From Massilia oculi (GTDB lineage Bacteria > Pseudomonadota > Gammaproteobacteria > Burkholderiales > Burkholderiaceae_D), in assembly GCF_003143515.1 (NCBI RefSeq), contig NZ_CP029343.1, forward strand, positions 1,550,001-1,614,000: a stretch of 64,000 nt of DNA, read 5' to 3'. Position numbers and translations under genes: made by a program. Of the stretch, positions 1 through 8,594 are shown in pieces (position 1 is the stretch's first letter; every line of letters begins with the position of its first letter). The notes beneath the pieces were generated by a model. That model worked only from the letters and a program-made list of their open reading frames with translations. It was not told the DNA's origin and did not search any database.

Positions 1-14
1 TGCAGGTGGGTCAT
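1..14 (-). CDS. Start of the next late gene (cut by window edge)
   Basis: An ATG read leftward from position 14 follows a purine-rich CAGGGCAG stretch and lies just after the stop of the 60-residue gene at 35-217. In HK97-like phages this place is usually a head-tail connector gene. Only four codons are visible, so both the gene and its identity are inferred from context. Confidence 0.3.
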
Positions 15-34
15 GACGGTCTGCCCTGGTGGGT

Positions 35-217
35 TTACTTTGCGGCGCGGCCGCGCTTCGGCGCCCCTGCACCGGCGCCGCCTTCTTCGGGATCGTCGAA
101 GGCGCCGAGCTCGGTGGCGGCCGACTCCAGCTCAGGCGGGCATTCGTCGCCCGGCTCGTACTGCACGGGGTATATCTCGCCGGCCGGCACGCCTTGGAAT
201 GGCTTGGTGAATTGCAT
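35..217 (-). CDS. Small late protein downstream of capsid
   Basis: A 60-residue protein beginning MQFTKPFQGVPAGEIYP and ending in a basic Gly/Ala-rich tail (PKRGRAAK). The ATG at 217 has a good ribosome site (GGAGAG, 5 bases upstream). It lies 58 bp after the major capsid gene on the same strand, where HK97-like phages often carry a short gene before the connector genes. I do not recognise a domain. The composition (acidic middle, basic end) fits a small virion or head-completion protein, which is only inference. Confidence 0.55.
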   Translation of the reverse strand: MQFTKPFQGVPAGEIYPVQYEPGDECPPELESAATELGAFDDPEEGGAGAGAPKRGRAAK

Positions 218-275
218 GTCGCTCTCCAAATGAAAATGGCCCAGCATCAGCCGGGCCATTTCGGTCATGCCGCAG

Positions 276-1547
276 TTACGCGGCGGCGATGCGCATGAAC
301 TTCATGCACTCGGGATTGTCGAGGCCGCCGCCGACGCGCTTGGTCGTGTAGAACGACACGAACGGCTTGTTGGTGTACGGGTCGCGCAGCACGCGCACGC
401 CGACGCGGTCCAGAATCTTGTAGGCACGCTTGAAGTCGCCGAAGGCCACCGCCAGCGAGTTCGCGGCCACGCCCGGCATGTCCGGAATGTCCGCGATCGC
501 GTAACCGGCCAGGGTCGACGGCTGACCGGCCTGCAGCGATGGCTGCCACAGGTAGTTGCCGTCCGAGTCCTTCAGTTTGCGGATGCGCAGCATGGTGTTG
601 CGGTTCATCGCGAACTTGGCGTTGCCGGTGAAGGTCTCGGGGAGCGCGTACACCAGGTCCAGGATCGCGTCTCCGGTGATCGCTCCGGCGGCGCCGGAAG
701 CGATGATCTCGATACCGCCCAGGGGGTGCAGGGCGGTGCCGCCGGCGGCGTAGGTCAGCAGGCCGCGTGGCTTCTTGGAGCCGTCGCCGGAAACGAACGC
801 CTTGCCTTCCTGGTAGGCGAATTCGACGTCGACTTCGCCGGCGAGCCAGGCTTCCAGGTTGATCTCGCCGTCGTCGAGCATTTGCTGGGTGGCCGATGGG
901 TTGGCGTAAATCTCGCCCCAGCTGTAGCCTTGTTCGGCCAGCTTCGGGGTGTTGGTTTCCGGGCGAGCATCGGTCTCGCCGACCCAGCCCGAGGTGGTGC
1001 CGCGCAGATTGACCAGCTTCTTGTAGCCGCTGCCGCCGACCTTCTGGACGGTGCACAGCGCGCGCATTGGCGAGACGATCAGCAGCTTGTCGGTGATGGT
1101 ACGGTCCCACTCGACAGGCGAGGTATAGCCGCCGTCTTCCGCCGCGCCCTTACTGAGGGCTGCCTGCACGTCGCCGCGGCGCATGTGCGCCTGGAACGAT
1201 TCGCTGTATTCCTTGTCCTTGAGCGGCCGCGCGCCACCGGCACCGCTCATTTCCATGGCGGCCATCTTAGTGGTGTTGGCGTCGATCGCAGCCTGCAGGT
1301 TGGCGATCTCGTCGTTGATTTTCTCGACCTTGCTGGCCTGCAGCGGGTCGTTGATGTCGGCCTTCAGGTCGGTCAGCTGGCGGGTGTGCTCGTCCTTGAA
1401 CGAGGCGAACGCCTGCTGAAGCTGTTGGACGACCTTGGTGATATCGCCGGCATCGGCGCGCACGCCACTGACGATGCCGCGAGGGGCTGGTTTTGCTGCG
1501 ACTGCCAGCGCTGCGGCTTTCGCCAGCATGACACGATTGGTTTTCAT
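276..1547 (-). CDS. Major capsid protein, HK97 family
   Basis: 423 residues. The first ~100 form a charged helical delta domain/scaffold with coiled-coil character (residues ~30-90), rich in Lys, Glu and Gln. The rest matches the HK97 fold family: a TSPVEWDRTITDKL segment followed by motifs such as VGGSGYKKLVNLRGTTSGWVGE, and a C-terminal DPYTNKPFVSFYTTKRVGGG stretch typical of phage_capsid proteins. It builds the icosahedral head after the delta domain is removed by the protease encoded just upstream (4 bp gap). The gene order terminase-portal-protease-capsid is the HK97 head module. Confidence 0.93.
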   Translation of the reverse strand: MKTNRVMLAKAAALAVAAKPAPRGIVSGVRADAGDITKVVQQLQQAFASFKDEHTRQLTDLKADINDPLQASKVEKINDEIANLQAAIDANTTKMAAMEMSGAGGARPLKDKEYSESFQAHMRRGDVQAALSKGAAEDGGYTSPVEWDRTITDKLLIVSPMRALCTVQKVGGSGYKKLVNLRGTTSGWVGETDARPETNTPKLAEQGYSWGEIYANPSATQQMLDDGEINLEAWLAGEVDVEFAYQEGKAFVSGDGSKKPRGLLTYAAGGTALHPLGGIEIIASGAAGAITGDAILDLVYALPETFTGNAKFAMNRNTMLRIRKLKDSDGNYLWQPSLQAGQPSTLAGYAIADIPDMPGVAANSLAVAFGDFKRAYKILDRVGVRVLRDPYTNKPFVSFYTTKRVGGGLDNPECMKFMRIAAA

Positions 1548-1551
1548 AATT

Positions 1552-2403
1552 TCATCCTTGCATGGTATTCAGTAGGGATTGAAGCGAGGCTTCAACTTCG
1601 GTGTCGTTGCCAGCGCCCGGCGTGGCATCAGGTCCAGCGGCAGCGCCCGGCTTGCCGTTGAAAAGCGCGTTGAGCGTTTCGCGGCGCGCCGACCGGCTCA
1701 GGCCGGATTTCGCGAGCGAGGACTCGACGGTGGCCAGCACCTTCATCTGCTGGGCGGCCTTGGTGTCCTTGGTGACCGCGGCGCGATCGAGCTTGCCGGT
1801 GGCGAAGCCCTTGGCGATCGCATCGTCGGCGCCAATGAACGTTTCTTTGTCCATCATGGCCTCGATCTCGGCAGGCTTGATCCCGGTTCGAGCCGCGTAC
1901 ATGTCGCGCATGGCATTGTCGAACGGTTCGAGGTAGGCGGCGGCCTCGAGCATGTCGTGCCGGTTCCCCGCGGCGACGACCGATGCGTTGTGGATCATCA
2001 GATGCGAACCGTCACCCATCTTGACCTCGTCGCCGGCCATCGCGATGACCGACGCGGCCGACGCCGCGATGCCCATCACGTTGACCGTGACCTTGGCCGA
2101 GTGGCCGCGTAGCAGGTTGTAGATCGCGACGCCTTCGAAGAAGTCGCCGCCTGGCGAATTCAGGTTCACCTCCACGTCCTTGTTGCCAATGCTACGCAAC
2201 GCGGCGCCGATCCGTCGGGAGGTGACGCCCTCGCCGTCCCAGGTCTGGCCGATTGGCCCGTACATGCTGATGGTTTCGGGCTGGTCGCCGGCCGCGGCGC
2301 GCACGCCAGGCTCCCAAGCCTCGAGCGCATCCTGGCGCAGGTCGAAATTCGCCGATGCCATGCGGGCGTCCGCCCAGATTTCAGGTAGTTGCAGGAGGGA
2401 CAT
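1552..2403 (-). CDS. Head maturation protease, ClpP-like
   Basis: 283 residues. A ClpP/crotonase-fold serine protease: the core has VNLNSPGGDFFEGVAIYN (oxyanion region), then GIAASAASVIAMAGD, which holds the nucleophile serine, and HLMIHNAS with the probable catalytic His. The C-terminal third is low-complexity. It cleaves the capsid delta domain during prohead maturation. The start at 2403 overlaps the 3' end of the portal gene by 23 bp, suggesting translational coupling. Prophage 2 carries a distant relative fused to its capsid. Confidence 0.9.
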   Translation of the reverse strand: MSLLQLPEIWADARMASANFDLRQDALEAWEPGVRAAAGDQPETISMYGPIGQTWDGEGVTSRRIGAALRSIGNKDVEVNLNSPGGDFFEGVAIYNLLRGHSAKVTVNVMGIAASAASVIAMAGDEVKMGDGSHLMIHNASVVAAGNRHDMLEAAAYLEPFDNAMRDMYAARTGIKPAEIEAMMDKETFIGADDAIAKGFATGKLDRAAVTKDTKAAQQMKVLATVESSLAKSGLSRSARRETLNALFNGKPGAAAGPDATPGAGNDTEVEASLQSLLNTMQG

Positions 2404-3664
2404 TCGCGTTCCTTGTGAGAGTGCTTTCGAGCGAGTCGGCCGCGGGATCGTCCGATTTCGGCAGGTCCAGCCTGTCGCGGACCTCGTTTTGCTTCATGAA
2501 CGGCTTGCTACCGCCCGAGCCCAGGGCCTTGGCGAAGAAGTCAGCCTGGTCCTTGAGCGTGCCGCGCAGCAGCGCGTGCTCGTTGAACTTGGCGGCATAA
2601 AGATCACTCTCCTTCTCGGTCAACAACTTGAGCGCCACCTCGTCTTCCCAGATGTCGAACCAGTGCTGTAGCCCGTACTGCACGAAGAAGATGCCGAGCT
2701 GCTCGATGCCGCTACCCCAGGACGTGTCGTCCATCATCAGGAGCGGCCGGGGCACGCCGAACGCCCGGGCGATTTCCTCGATTTGGTGGTTGCGCCCTTC
2801 TTGCAGCTGCGAGTCGTTCGCCGTGTTCGCCCACTTCTCGGCCTTAATGCCGTCCTCGAGGATCATCCATTTATGAGCCTGGTCGGCGCCGGCGTAGCGG
2901 GCCTGAAGGCTGTTTTGAATGTTCTCGATCTGCTGCGTATTCAGCTTGTTCGGGTACGACAGCGCGCCCCCGGCCATGACGCCATTCTTGAAAATACGGG
3001 CGGCGGCCTTCTGTGCCTGCAGCGAAAGGCCGATCGACTCCCTGGCCTTGTCGACACGGGAAAGGCCGATTAGACCGTGTTCGTCCGGCGCCAAGTCAGC
3101 CAGGTGGAAGATGTCGCGGGCGGCAAGCGTCACCACGCTGCCGTCCGGCCGCTGCACCTCGTAACGAACGGTGAAGTCGTCGTTCATCTTCGGCGTGACC
3201 TTGCGCGAGTCCAGCGGTATAAGCCGCACCACGGTATTGCCTCGCCAGATCACCCTGGCGTAAGCATTTCCGTGGATGAGCGCGCGCAACTGCATCGTGC
3301 TCTTGAACTTGTACGGCCCCTGGAATTCGTTGGGCCGACGCTTGAGCACTCGATACAGCGGGTGGTCGACGGCATACGCCTTTTCCTCGCCGCGAATTGT
3401 CAGGTTCAGCGGCAGCATGCCGATCGATTCGGAGATCAGGCTCACGCACCGCAGCAGAGCCATGTTCTCCAGCGCTTTCGAGGTCGTGACATATTCGCCA
3501 CTCGCCGTTTCGCCGCCGCGCATGAAGTCCATCAGGTCAGCGCTGGTCATTGCCGCGTGCGTCGGGGTCATCGACCATGGCGGCACCGCGGGCTCCTCGC
3601 TCGCCTGGGCGGAATTGTCGCCAGCCTCTGCTGGCTGGCGAGAAAACCAATCGAAAAATCCCAT
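2381..3664 (-). CDS. Portal protein, HK97 type
   Basis: 427 residues. It has the usual order of phage_portal family motifs: an N-terminal segment with LRCVSLISESIGMLPL, then HPLYRVLKRRPNEFQ, HGNAYARVIW and the LSRVDKARESIGLSLQAQ stem helix region. It forms the dodecameric DNA channel at one head vertex and binds the terminase. It lies 8 bp after the terminase large subunit gene. The C-terminus is Asp/Ser-rich and unstructured. Confidence 0.93.
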   Translation of the reverse strand: MGFFDWFSRQPAEAGDNSAQASEEPAVPPWSMTPTHAAMTSADLMDFMRGGETASGEYVTTSKALENMALLRCVSLISESIGMLPLNLTIRGEEKAYAVDHPLYRVLKRRPNEFQGPYKFKSTMQLRALIHGNAYARVIWRGNTVVRLIPLDSRKVTPKMNDDFTVRYEVQRPDGSVVTLAARDIFHLADLAPDEHGLIGLSRVDKARESIGLSLQAQKAAARIFKNGVMAGGALSYPNKLNTQQIENIQNSLQARYAGADQAHKWMILEDGIKAEKWANTANDSQLQEGRNHQIEEIARAFGVPRPLLMMDDTSWGSGIEQLGIFFVQYGLQHWFDIWEDEVALKLLTEKESDLYAAKFNEHALLRGTLKDQADFFAKALGSGGSKPFMKQNEVRDRLDLPKSDDPAADSLESTLTRNANVPPATT

Positions 3665-3672
3665 AGGGCTCC

Positions 3673-5367
3673 TTAGAACATCAGAATTCCGCGCTCTTCG
3701 TATGCGGATTCGGCAGCGAACTCGCCGCTGATCGCCCGGTTCATGCCCATGATTGTTGCGACGATGCCGTCGATTTTCTGCTCCGGCTTTTCCTTGCGCG
3801 GGTAGATGTTGTCCTTCGCGTCGAGCTTGGCCACGACGTTTGATGCCATCCAGGTCAAAACCGGATTGCCATCGTGGTGCACCCGGCCGGCCTTCACAGC
3901 GCTCTCGAATTCCTTCATCGGCAGCGACAGGTTCTTGACCGTTTGCCCGACCTCAACCGCGGTGATGCCGCGCTTCGTCAGGCGCTGCTCGAGCTGGGCG
4001 GCGCGGAATGGATCGAACACCACCTCTTCAGGCCCGTACTCGCCGATCAGCGCCAAGGTGTCTTCCTCGATCAGGTCGAAGTCGATCTCGGCGCCCTCAT
4101 GCTGCTGAAGCGATCCCTCGATGACCCACTTGCGATAAGCGCCAGAGTTTTTCGGGTCGTTCTCGATCGCGTGCTCGGGCAGGTAGTAGTGGCCGAACAG
4201 GAAAAAGTGCTGCTTGCCGTCGATCTCCTTGACGAACATCAGCATAATCACGCAGACGTCTGACCGGCTGGCCAAGTCCAGGATCACGTAGCACCGCTCG
4301 CCCTTGAATTGCTCGGGCCGCAGCTTGTAGTCCGCGCACTTGTTCCAGTCGAGGATGTTCAGCCAGGCCGACTTGGCCGAGCACCACACGTTCAGATGCT
4401 TCGTTTTGAATCGAGTCTGTTTCGAAGCACTCTGCACCGCCTGCCGCTGCTGGCTCAGGAGGAAGTCCTCGTCGACCGAGATCCCCATGTTGGGGTTCGC
4501 CTTGTACAGCGCCTTCGGATCGTCCCAGCGGTCCTTGTCGTCGATTGTGTAGATCAGCGCGAACAGCTCCTCGTTGTCGAGGACGCCCTCCAGCACCTTC
4601 TTTGCCTCCGATTCCTGATCGAAGCATGGGCCGGCGATGTTGAACCCGGCCGTCGTGATCATCAGCATGAGGGGCTGCTCGCGCGAGCCCATGCCGGTTT
4701 CCATGGTGTCGACCAGGTCGCTGGTGTCGTGTTCGTGGTATTCGTCCACGATCGCGCATGACGGGCTTGAGCCGTCACCAGGCTTGCCGATCACTGGTTC
4801 GAAGCGCGAGCCGTCACCAGGGTTGACCAGCGCCTTGGCCCAGACCTCGGCCCCCAGGGCGTCGCGCAGCTCGGGCGTGCGCTCGAGCATCTGCTTCGCC
4901 GGCCGGAATACTTCCCATGCCTGCTTCTCGGTGCCAGCGCCGGCGTACACCTCGGCGCCGAACTCACCGTCGGCCGAGAACATATACAAGCCGATGCCCG
5001 AGCCGATGATGGACTTGCCGTTCTTCCGGGGGACGGCGAAGTACGCTTTGCGGAAGCGGCGGCGGCCGTCCTTCTTGCGTTTCCATCCGAACAACGCGCA
5101 GAACGCAAAGCACTGCCACGGCTGGAGGACGATCAGCTCCCGCTTCTGCGCCCACTTCCCCTTCGTGTGAGGCATGAGCGACAAGAACTGGCACACCCGA
5201 TTCGCCGCGTCGTCGTCAAAGTAATACTTGGCACCGCGCTTTTTGGCTGCCTTGAGGTCGTCGAGGTGACGCTTGCACGCCAGGCGGACCCATTTGCAAG
5301 CCACGATCTTTTTCTTTACGACCCCCTGCGCGTATTCCAGAGCGATGCCGACATGGTCGGCGGACAT
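3673..5367 (-). CDS. Terminase large subunit
   Basis: 564 residues. A Terminase_1/HK97-type packaging motor. The ATPase part shows a Walker A-like PRKNGKS in FAVPRKNGKSIIGSG, Walker B with catalytic acid in SCAIVDEYHEH, and coupling motif ITTAGFN. The C-terminal nuclease half has acidic residues in CYVILDLASRSD and EVVFDPFRA. It cuts concatemeric DNA and drives it into the prohead. The start at 5367 is 1 bp from the small subunit gene end, so the two are probably co-translated. Confidence 0.95.
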   Translation of the reverse strand: MSADHVGIALEYAQGVVKKKIVACKWVRLACKRHLDDLKAAKKRGAKYYFDDDAANRVCQFLSLMPHTKGKWAQKRELIVLQPWQCFAFCALFGWKRKKDGRRRFRKAYFAVPRKNGKSIIGSGIGLYMFSADGEFGAEVYAGAGTEKQAWEVFRPAKQMLERTPELRDALGAEVWAKALVNPGDGSRFEPVIGKPGDGSSPSCAIVDEYHEHDTSDLVDTMETGMGSREQPLMLMITTAGFNIAGPCFDQESEAKKVLEGVLDNEELFALIYTIDDKDRWDDPKALYKANPNMGISVDEDFLLSQQRQAVQSASKQTRFKTKHLNVWCSAKSAWLNILDWNKCADYKLRPEQFKGERCYVILDLASRSDVCVIMLMFVKEIDGKQHFFLFGHYYLPEHAIENDPKNSGAYRKWVIEGSLQQHEGAEIDFDLIEEDTLALIGEYGPEEVVFDPFRAAQLEQRLTKRGITAVEVGQTVKNLSLPMKEFESAVKAGRVHHDGNPVLTWMASNVVAKLDAKDNIYPRKEKPEQKIDGIVATIMGMNRAISGEFAAESAYEERGILMF

Positions 5368-5368
5368 A

Positions 5369-5764
5369 TCAGGCCTTCTTCTGCACCAGCGCCAAGAATG
5401 GATTGACTGCTGGAGCCTTGACTGCTGCGACGCGCGAACGATCCGCCGGCGTCATGCCGAGTGATGCGAGAGCCGTGCGGATCTGCGCTACTTGGGCCAT
5501 CGAGACGTCGGCGTCATCCTGCGACCGGAACCGGGCGATGAGGCGCGCGGTCAACTCGACGGCCATCCGGTCCGTCGCCTGCAGCACGCTCGGCGGCAGC
5601 AGCGCAACGATCTCGTCCCACACCGCCTTCTGGCCAGGGGAAAAGTACTCGGGCGCCGACTTGTCGAACTCGCCTGACTGGAAGTCCTCGCGCTTGCGGT
5701 CCGGGTTGTGGGCGAACGCGCCCCGGGCCTCGAGCACCGCCGATGGGGTTCGAGGCTTCGGCAT
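5369..5764 (-). CDS. Terminase small subunit, P27-like
   Basis: 131 residues. It begins MPKPRTPSAVLEARGAFAHNP and continues with KREDFQ, a proline-marked turn (LLPPSVLQATDR) and VELTARLIARFR, the pattern of the P27/terminase_4 family that recognises the packaging site. The ATG at 5764 is preferred over an upstream in-frame start because the family opens with a basic PKP segment. It lies directly before the large subunit and 63 bp after an HNH gene, the normal HK97-like order. Confidence 0.85.
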   Translation of the reverse strand: MPKPRTPSAVLEARGAFAHNPDRKREDFQSGEFDKSAPEYFSPGQKAVWDEIVALLPPSVLQATDRMAVELTARLIARFRSQDDADVSMAQVAQIRTALASLGMTPADRSRVAAVKAPAVNPFLALVQKKA

Positions 5765-5827
5765 GGCGTCTCCGGTCAAAAGTCTGAATTGGGGATACAA
5801 AAATAAGACGAACAGGTCGGTCTAGAG

Positions 5828-6226
5828 TCAAAGGGCCCCAGACTTTAGGGCGGGGGTACCCCCTTCGGCCCTCGTCTTGGCCGCGTGGCAGCAGGGGCAG
5901 ACCGCCTGCAGGTTCTCGTCGGCCTCAATCTGCTCGTCAGACCACCCCCGCGCGCGGGCAGCCGCCTTGTTCACGATGTGATCGACCTCACGCGCAACGA
6001 AGGTGCATTTCGGCCCCTTGATCTGGCACAGGCCCGCATCGCGGCTCAGGATTCGCTTGCGCCGCTGCTGCCACGCATAGTCGTATCCGCGCTCGGTGCT
6101 TGTCTTGCCCTGGTTCGAGCGGTTCCAACCCGTCGCCTGCTTGGCGTGTCGGGCGCAGTAGCCTGGCGCATCAATCAGCGCCCCGCACCCGACTTTCCTA
6201 CATATTGTCTTAGGGCGTGGCGGCAT
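5828..6226 (-). CDS. HNH endonuclease associated with terminase
   Basis: 132 residues. A four-cysteine zinc-stabilised HNH fold: CRKVGCGALI and CARH near the N-terminus, then EVDHIV (first His of the HNH), a middle Asn in ENLQAVC, and CHAAKTR. It lies next to the small terminase gene, as in HK97-type cos phages where such HNH proteins help cos cleavage and packaging. That role is known for the family and inferred here from position. Confidence 0.88.
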   Translation of the reverse strand: MPPRPKTICRKVGCGALIDAPGYCARHAKQATGWNRSNQGKTSTERGYDYAWQQRRKRILSRDAGLCQIKGPKCTFVAREVDHIVNKAAARARGWSDEQIEADENLQAVCPCCHAAKTRAEGGTPALKSGAL

Positions 6227-6237
6227 CGCATCCTTCT

Positions 6238-6966
6238 TTACAGCAGCGTCAACACCTTGTCCTTCTTGGTGATGTTGTCTTTAGCCCAAGCAGGGCGGAG
6301 GTTCGATAGCGCCCAGCATTGCCGAAACGCGTCAGAATCAATCTCGATGGCGCCGAATGATGCAACCGGGATGATGTGGTCTATGTGAATCTCACCAGTC
6401 ATGAAGCGCTTCCAGCACATCCCCTTGGTGAACTGCCGCTCCAGGTGCGAGCGTAGATCATCGGCCGTGTACCCGAGCAACTCAGCCATTCGGCGACCGC
6501 TACGCCCCTTCTGCAGGGTCACTCGAAGCAAGGCGCGAACGCGATGCTTAAGGGTGAACTCCAGGTCAGTGCCGTAACGTGCGTGGAACGCCGCCCTGGC
6601 TTTGGGCCTCCTGCGTTCGTTCAGCGCCGGTGCATTGGCAGCCTGGTACTCGCGCATCTTCTGAAGCCGGACTTCATGATTCTTGTGATGGCGCTCTCGC
6701 GCGAGCTTCCGTTGAACGTCCGCATTCTGCGCGTAGTAGGCGCGAACATCTGCGCACAGCCGCTCTTTGTTTGCTTGGTAATGTGCTCGCCGCTTGGGCA
6801 GGCGTTCGTCGCGATGATCAGCATGATCTTTCGCCCGGCAAACTCGGCAGACCTCGCGTCGACCATCAGAATTCTTCTTCTTCGCGTGGAAGAACTCAGC
6901 TGTTGCTGGCTTCTCTATCTTGCACTTTGTGCATACTCGAACTGCTGTTGTAGGCGTGTCGATCAT
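6238..6966 (-). CDS. HNH endonuclease, possible homing intruder
   Basis: 242 residues. The N-terminus has a two-CxxC zinc bead (CTKCKIEK and CRVCRAKDHADH), the middle is a long Arg/Lys/Glu-rich helix, and the C-terminus is an HNH catalytic part with IHIDHIIPVASFG and NLRPAWAKDN. This architecture is typical of free-standing phage HNH nucleases. It is inserted between two late genes, has lower GC and different codon use from its neighbours, and is preceded by an A+T-rich patch (6970-6982), suggesting separate acquisition. A second packaging nuclease is the less likely alternative. Confidence 0.83.
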   Translation of the reverse strand: MIDTPTTAVRVCTKCKIEKPATAEFFHAKKKNSDGRREVCRVCRAKDHADHRDERLPKRRAHYQANKERLCADVRAYYAQNADVQRKLARERHHKNHEVRLQKMREYQAANAPALNERRRPKARAAFHARYGTDLEFTLKHRVRALLRVTLQKGRSGRRMAELLGYTADDLRSHLERQFTKGMCWKRFMTGEIHIDHIIPVASFGAIEIDSDAFRQCWALSNLRPAWAKDNITKKDKVLTLL

Positions 6967-6995
6967 TCCACATATATATAGAGCTGACGATGCCT

Positions 6996-7247
6996 CTATT
7001 CTAGGTCCGCCAGAGCCGCAATTCCCGGACTGAATTGCGGCACCAGGGCCGCGACCTCGTGCAGCAGCAGGCCCGGCTTGCCGTAGCCCTTCGCCTGCAG
7101 GATCTCGGCGGCGCGCTCGGCCTCGACCAGGCGCTCGCAGATGCGATCCAAGGCAGTGCCGTCGATCACGCGCCAGACCATCGCCGGGCGGTTGCCGGTG
7201 ACGGCGCGCACGATCAGGTGGCGGTAGTGGGTCTTGGCCATGCTCAT
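6996..7247 (-). CDS. Hypothetical late protein, 83 residues
   Basis: An 83-residue soluble protein beginning MSMAKTHYRHLIVRAVTGNRPAMV, followed by a helix with several Ala and Glu (RLVEAERAAEIL) and a hydrophobic end. No domain recognised. Its start overlaps the stop of the 29-residue ORF at 7244-7333, so the two are probably translationally coupled. They are the first genes after the late terminators, where related phages carry small genes before the HNH/terminase module. Confidence 0.6.
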   Translation of the reverse strand: MSMAKTHYRHLIVRAVTGNRPAMVWRVIDGTALDRICERLVEAERAAEILQAKGYGKPGLLLHEVAALVPQFSPGIAALADLE

Positions 7248-7333
7248 GCGCCACCAATCCCTTCTGGGACCTGGTCGCGGTGGCGCTGCACCGTGTAGCG
7301 CAGCCAGGCCAGTTCGTCTTCAACGCTGATGCG
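7244..7333 (-). CDS. Tiny first gene of the late operon
   Basis: 29 residues beginning MRISVEDELAWLRYTVQRH. The ATG at 7333 follows a Shine-Dalgarno GAGGT in CTGAGGTCAGCC and lies directly after the T-run of an intrinsic terminator. The stop overlaps the next start by 4 bp. It could be a real micro-protein or a leader peptide coupling translation of the next gene. An in-frame upstream extension would run through the terminator hairpin and is unlikely. Confidence 0.5.
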   Translation of the reverse strand, partial: RISVEDELAWLRYTVQRHRDQVPEGIGGA

Positions 7334-7348
7334 CATGGCTGACCTCAG

Positions 7349-7388
7349 AAAAAGAAAAGCCGCCCGGCGCATTGCTGCGAGGGGCGGC
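7349..7388 (-). terminator. Late-leader terminator, minus strand
   Basis: Read on the minus strand, a 7-bp stem GCCGCCC/GGGCGGC encloses a 16-nt loop and is followed by TTTTCTTTTT. It sits between the probable late regulator and the first late gene, so it must be read through for late expression. That is what a lambda Q-type antitermination system predicts. Confidence 0.75.
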
Positions 7389-7817
7389 GAAAGACCAGCG
7401 TTGGAGCTGATCGAGGAGACAGGTTGTGGTGGCCGGTGCTGCACCCGGCGACGCCTAAGGAGGATTCAACGGGATTCGCCCGCGTTCTCATTTCACCACA
7501 CCATGGCAGCCATCCTCTGGCCGGTATGCTGGCATTTAGGCCCAGCCCAGGGCGCTGCCGCACGTTCGGCTGCCATGGCGTGGTGACTCGTTGTCGGGAG
7601 TCAGGCGACCAGCCCCAAGGCTATCTGCCAGGTAGGCGGTAAACGTAAAAACCCGCTGGTGAGCGGGCCGGTACAGGCGAGCGAAAGCACTCAATGGATG
7701 GGTGCTGTCGCAAGTCCCGGTTATCGGTGGCGCCATGCGCACATTACGAGGCCGGGAGAGTGTAGGCCTGCAGTTTACCTCAAATTGCTGTGCGTATACA
7801 CAGTGCTCAGCAATAAA
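7389..7817 (-). promoter_or_regulatory. Gene-free late leader with long hairpin
   Basis: 429 bases without a credible gene. A weak minus-strand promoter can be drawn just below the regulator gene (TTGATT, 17-bp spacer, TATACG, about 7788-7816). The region also holds a terminator at 7645-7668 and a 19-bp inverted repeat (7493-7511 with 7568-7586, one mismatch). Promoter, structured leader and terminators before the late genes resemble the lambda pR'/tR' region. The promoter assignment is inference. Confidence 0.4.
7645..7668 (-). terminator. First late-leader terminator, minus strand
   Basis: On the minus strand a CCCGCT-CACC-AGCGGG hairpin is followed by TTTTTACG. The stem is short but GC-rich with a T-run. 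It is the first of two terminators between the regulator gene and the late genes. Confidence 0.65.
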
Positions 7818-8483
7818 TCAAGCGGGCTGTGGCGTTCGCATCTTCACCGCCGCGCGCGCGGCGTGGCTGTCGGCGATGCTGTGCAGCTCGCTCACCATGT
7901 TGAGCACGTGCTCGCGCACGAACCCGGCCGCCATGGCCAGCTCGGCCTTGCCGCTTCCCTTGCAGCACTTGCATGCACGCGACTCCAGCACACCCGAGCC
8001 GCCGCACGTCTCGCACAGGCCATTGAGCCAGTGCGCCAGCGAATGCTCGGCCACGGTGCGGTACAGCTTGATAGCCGCCGCCGCATCCCAGGCGGTATTC
8101 TCCGGAACCCACCGGCGCGCGCGGCCGCGCTTCGTGACCTCGGCCGTCCAGACGCGGAGCAGCTGCGCCACGTGGGCCACGCCGCTTTCGAGCGCGGTCG
8201 CATCGCCCTGCAGCGCCTGGCGGCATTCGGCCTCGCGGCTCGTGTCCTTCTTGCGGATCGCCTCGGTCAGTTCCTTCTCGACGCGTGTGCGCATCGCGAG
8301 GGCCTTGGCCATGTCCTGGGTTGCGGTGCCGGCGTACTTCGCCCGGTGCAGCAGCGCGCCCAGGTCGCCCGGCGTGACGGAGGCCAGTGCCGCCGCGAGC
8401 AGCGGTTCGGCCTGGCTGTGACGGGCATCGTCCTGGAGGCTCGATGCGCTCAATGCGTGGATGTAGCGGTCAACGAAACCCAT
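7818..8483 (-). CDS. Probable Q-type late antiterminator (zinc finger)
   Basis: 221 residues. Mostly helical N-terminal part, then a DnaJ-like zinc motif CETCGGSGVLESRACKCCKGSG at about residues 164-185 (two CxxCxGxG halves), then a short helical end. Lambdoid Q proteins of the phage 82/21 group carry a comparable CxxCxGxG pair. Support is mostly positional: it is the last early gene on this strand and directly precedes a leader with two terminators and the late operon. A different zinc-binding early protein cannot be excluded. Confidence 0.6.
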   Translation of the reverse strand: MGFVDRYIHALSASSLQDDARHSQAEPLLAAALASVTPGDLGALLHRAKYAGTATQDMAKALAMRTRVEKELTEAIRKKDTSREAECRQALQGDATALESGVAHVAQLLRVWTAEVTKRGRARRWVPENTAWDAAAAIKLYRTVAEHSLAHWLNGLCETCGGSGVLESRACKCCKGSGKAELAMAAGFVREHVLNMVSELHSIADSHAARAAVKMRTPQPA

Positions 8484-8594
8484 GATTTAACTTTCTGTGG
8501 AGGACGACCGAGCCAGCGTACCATATGCCACCAAGAAATTTCCGGGCTGAATTTAATGATTTTCGGAATTGTCGACCGAGCTGCTGTGCTGTTG

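Noticed and set aside
4251..4268. GCAGACGTCTGAC in the prophage 1 terminase, similar to the prophage 2 palindrome
   Set aside because: Only a 10-bp symmetrical core, and a single site within coding DNA, so chance is likely.
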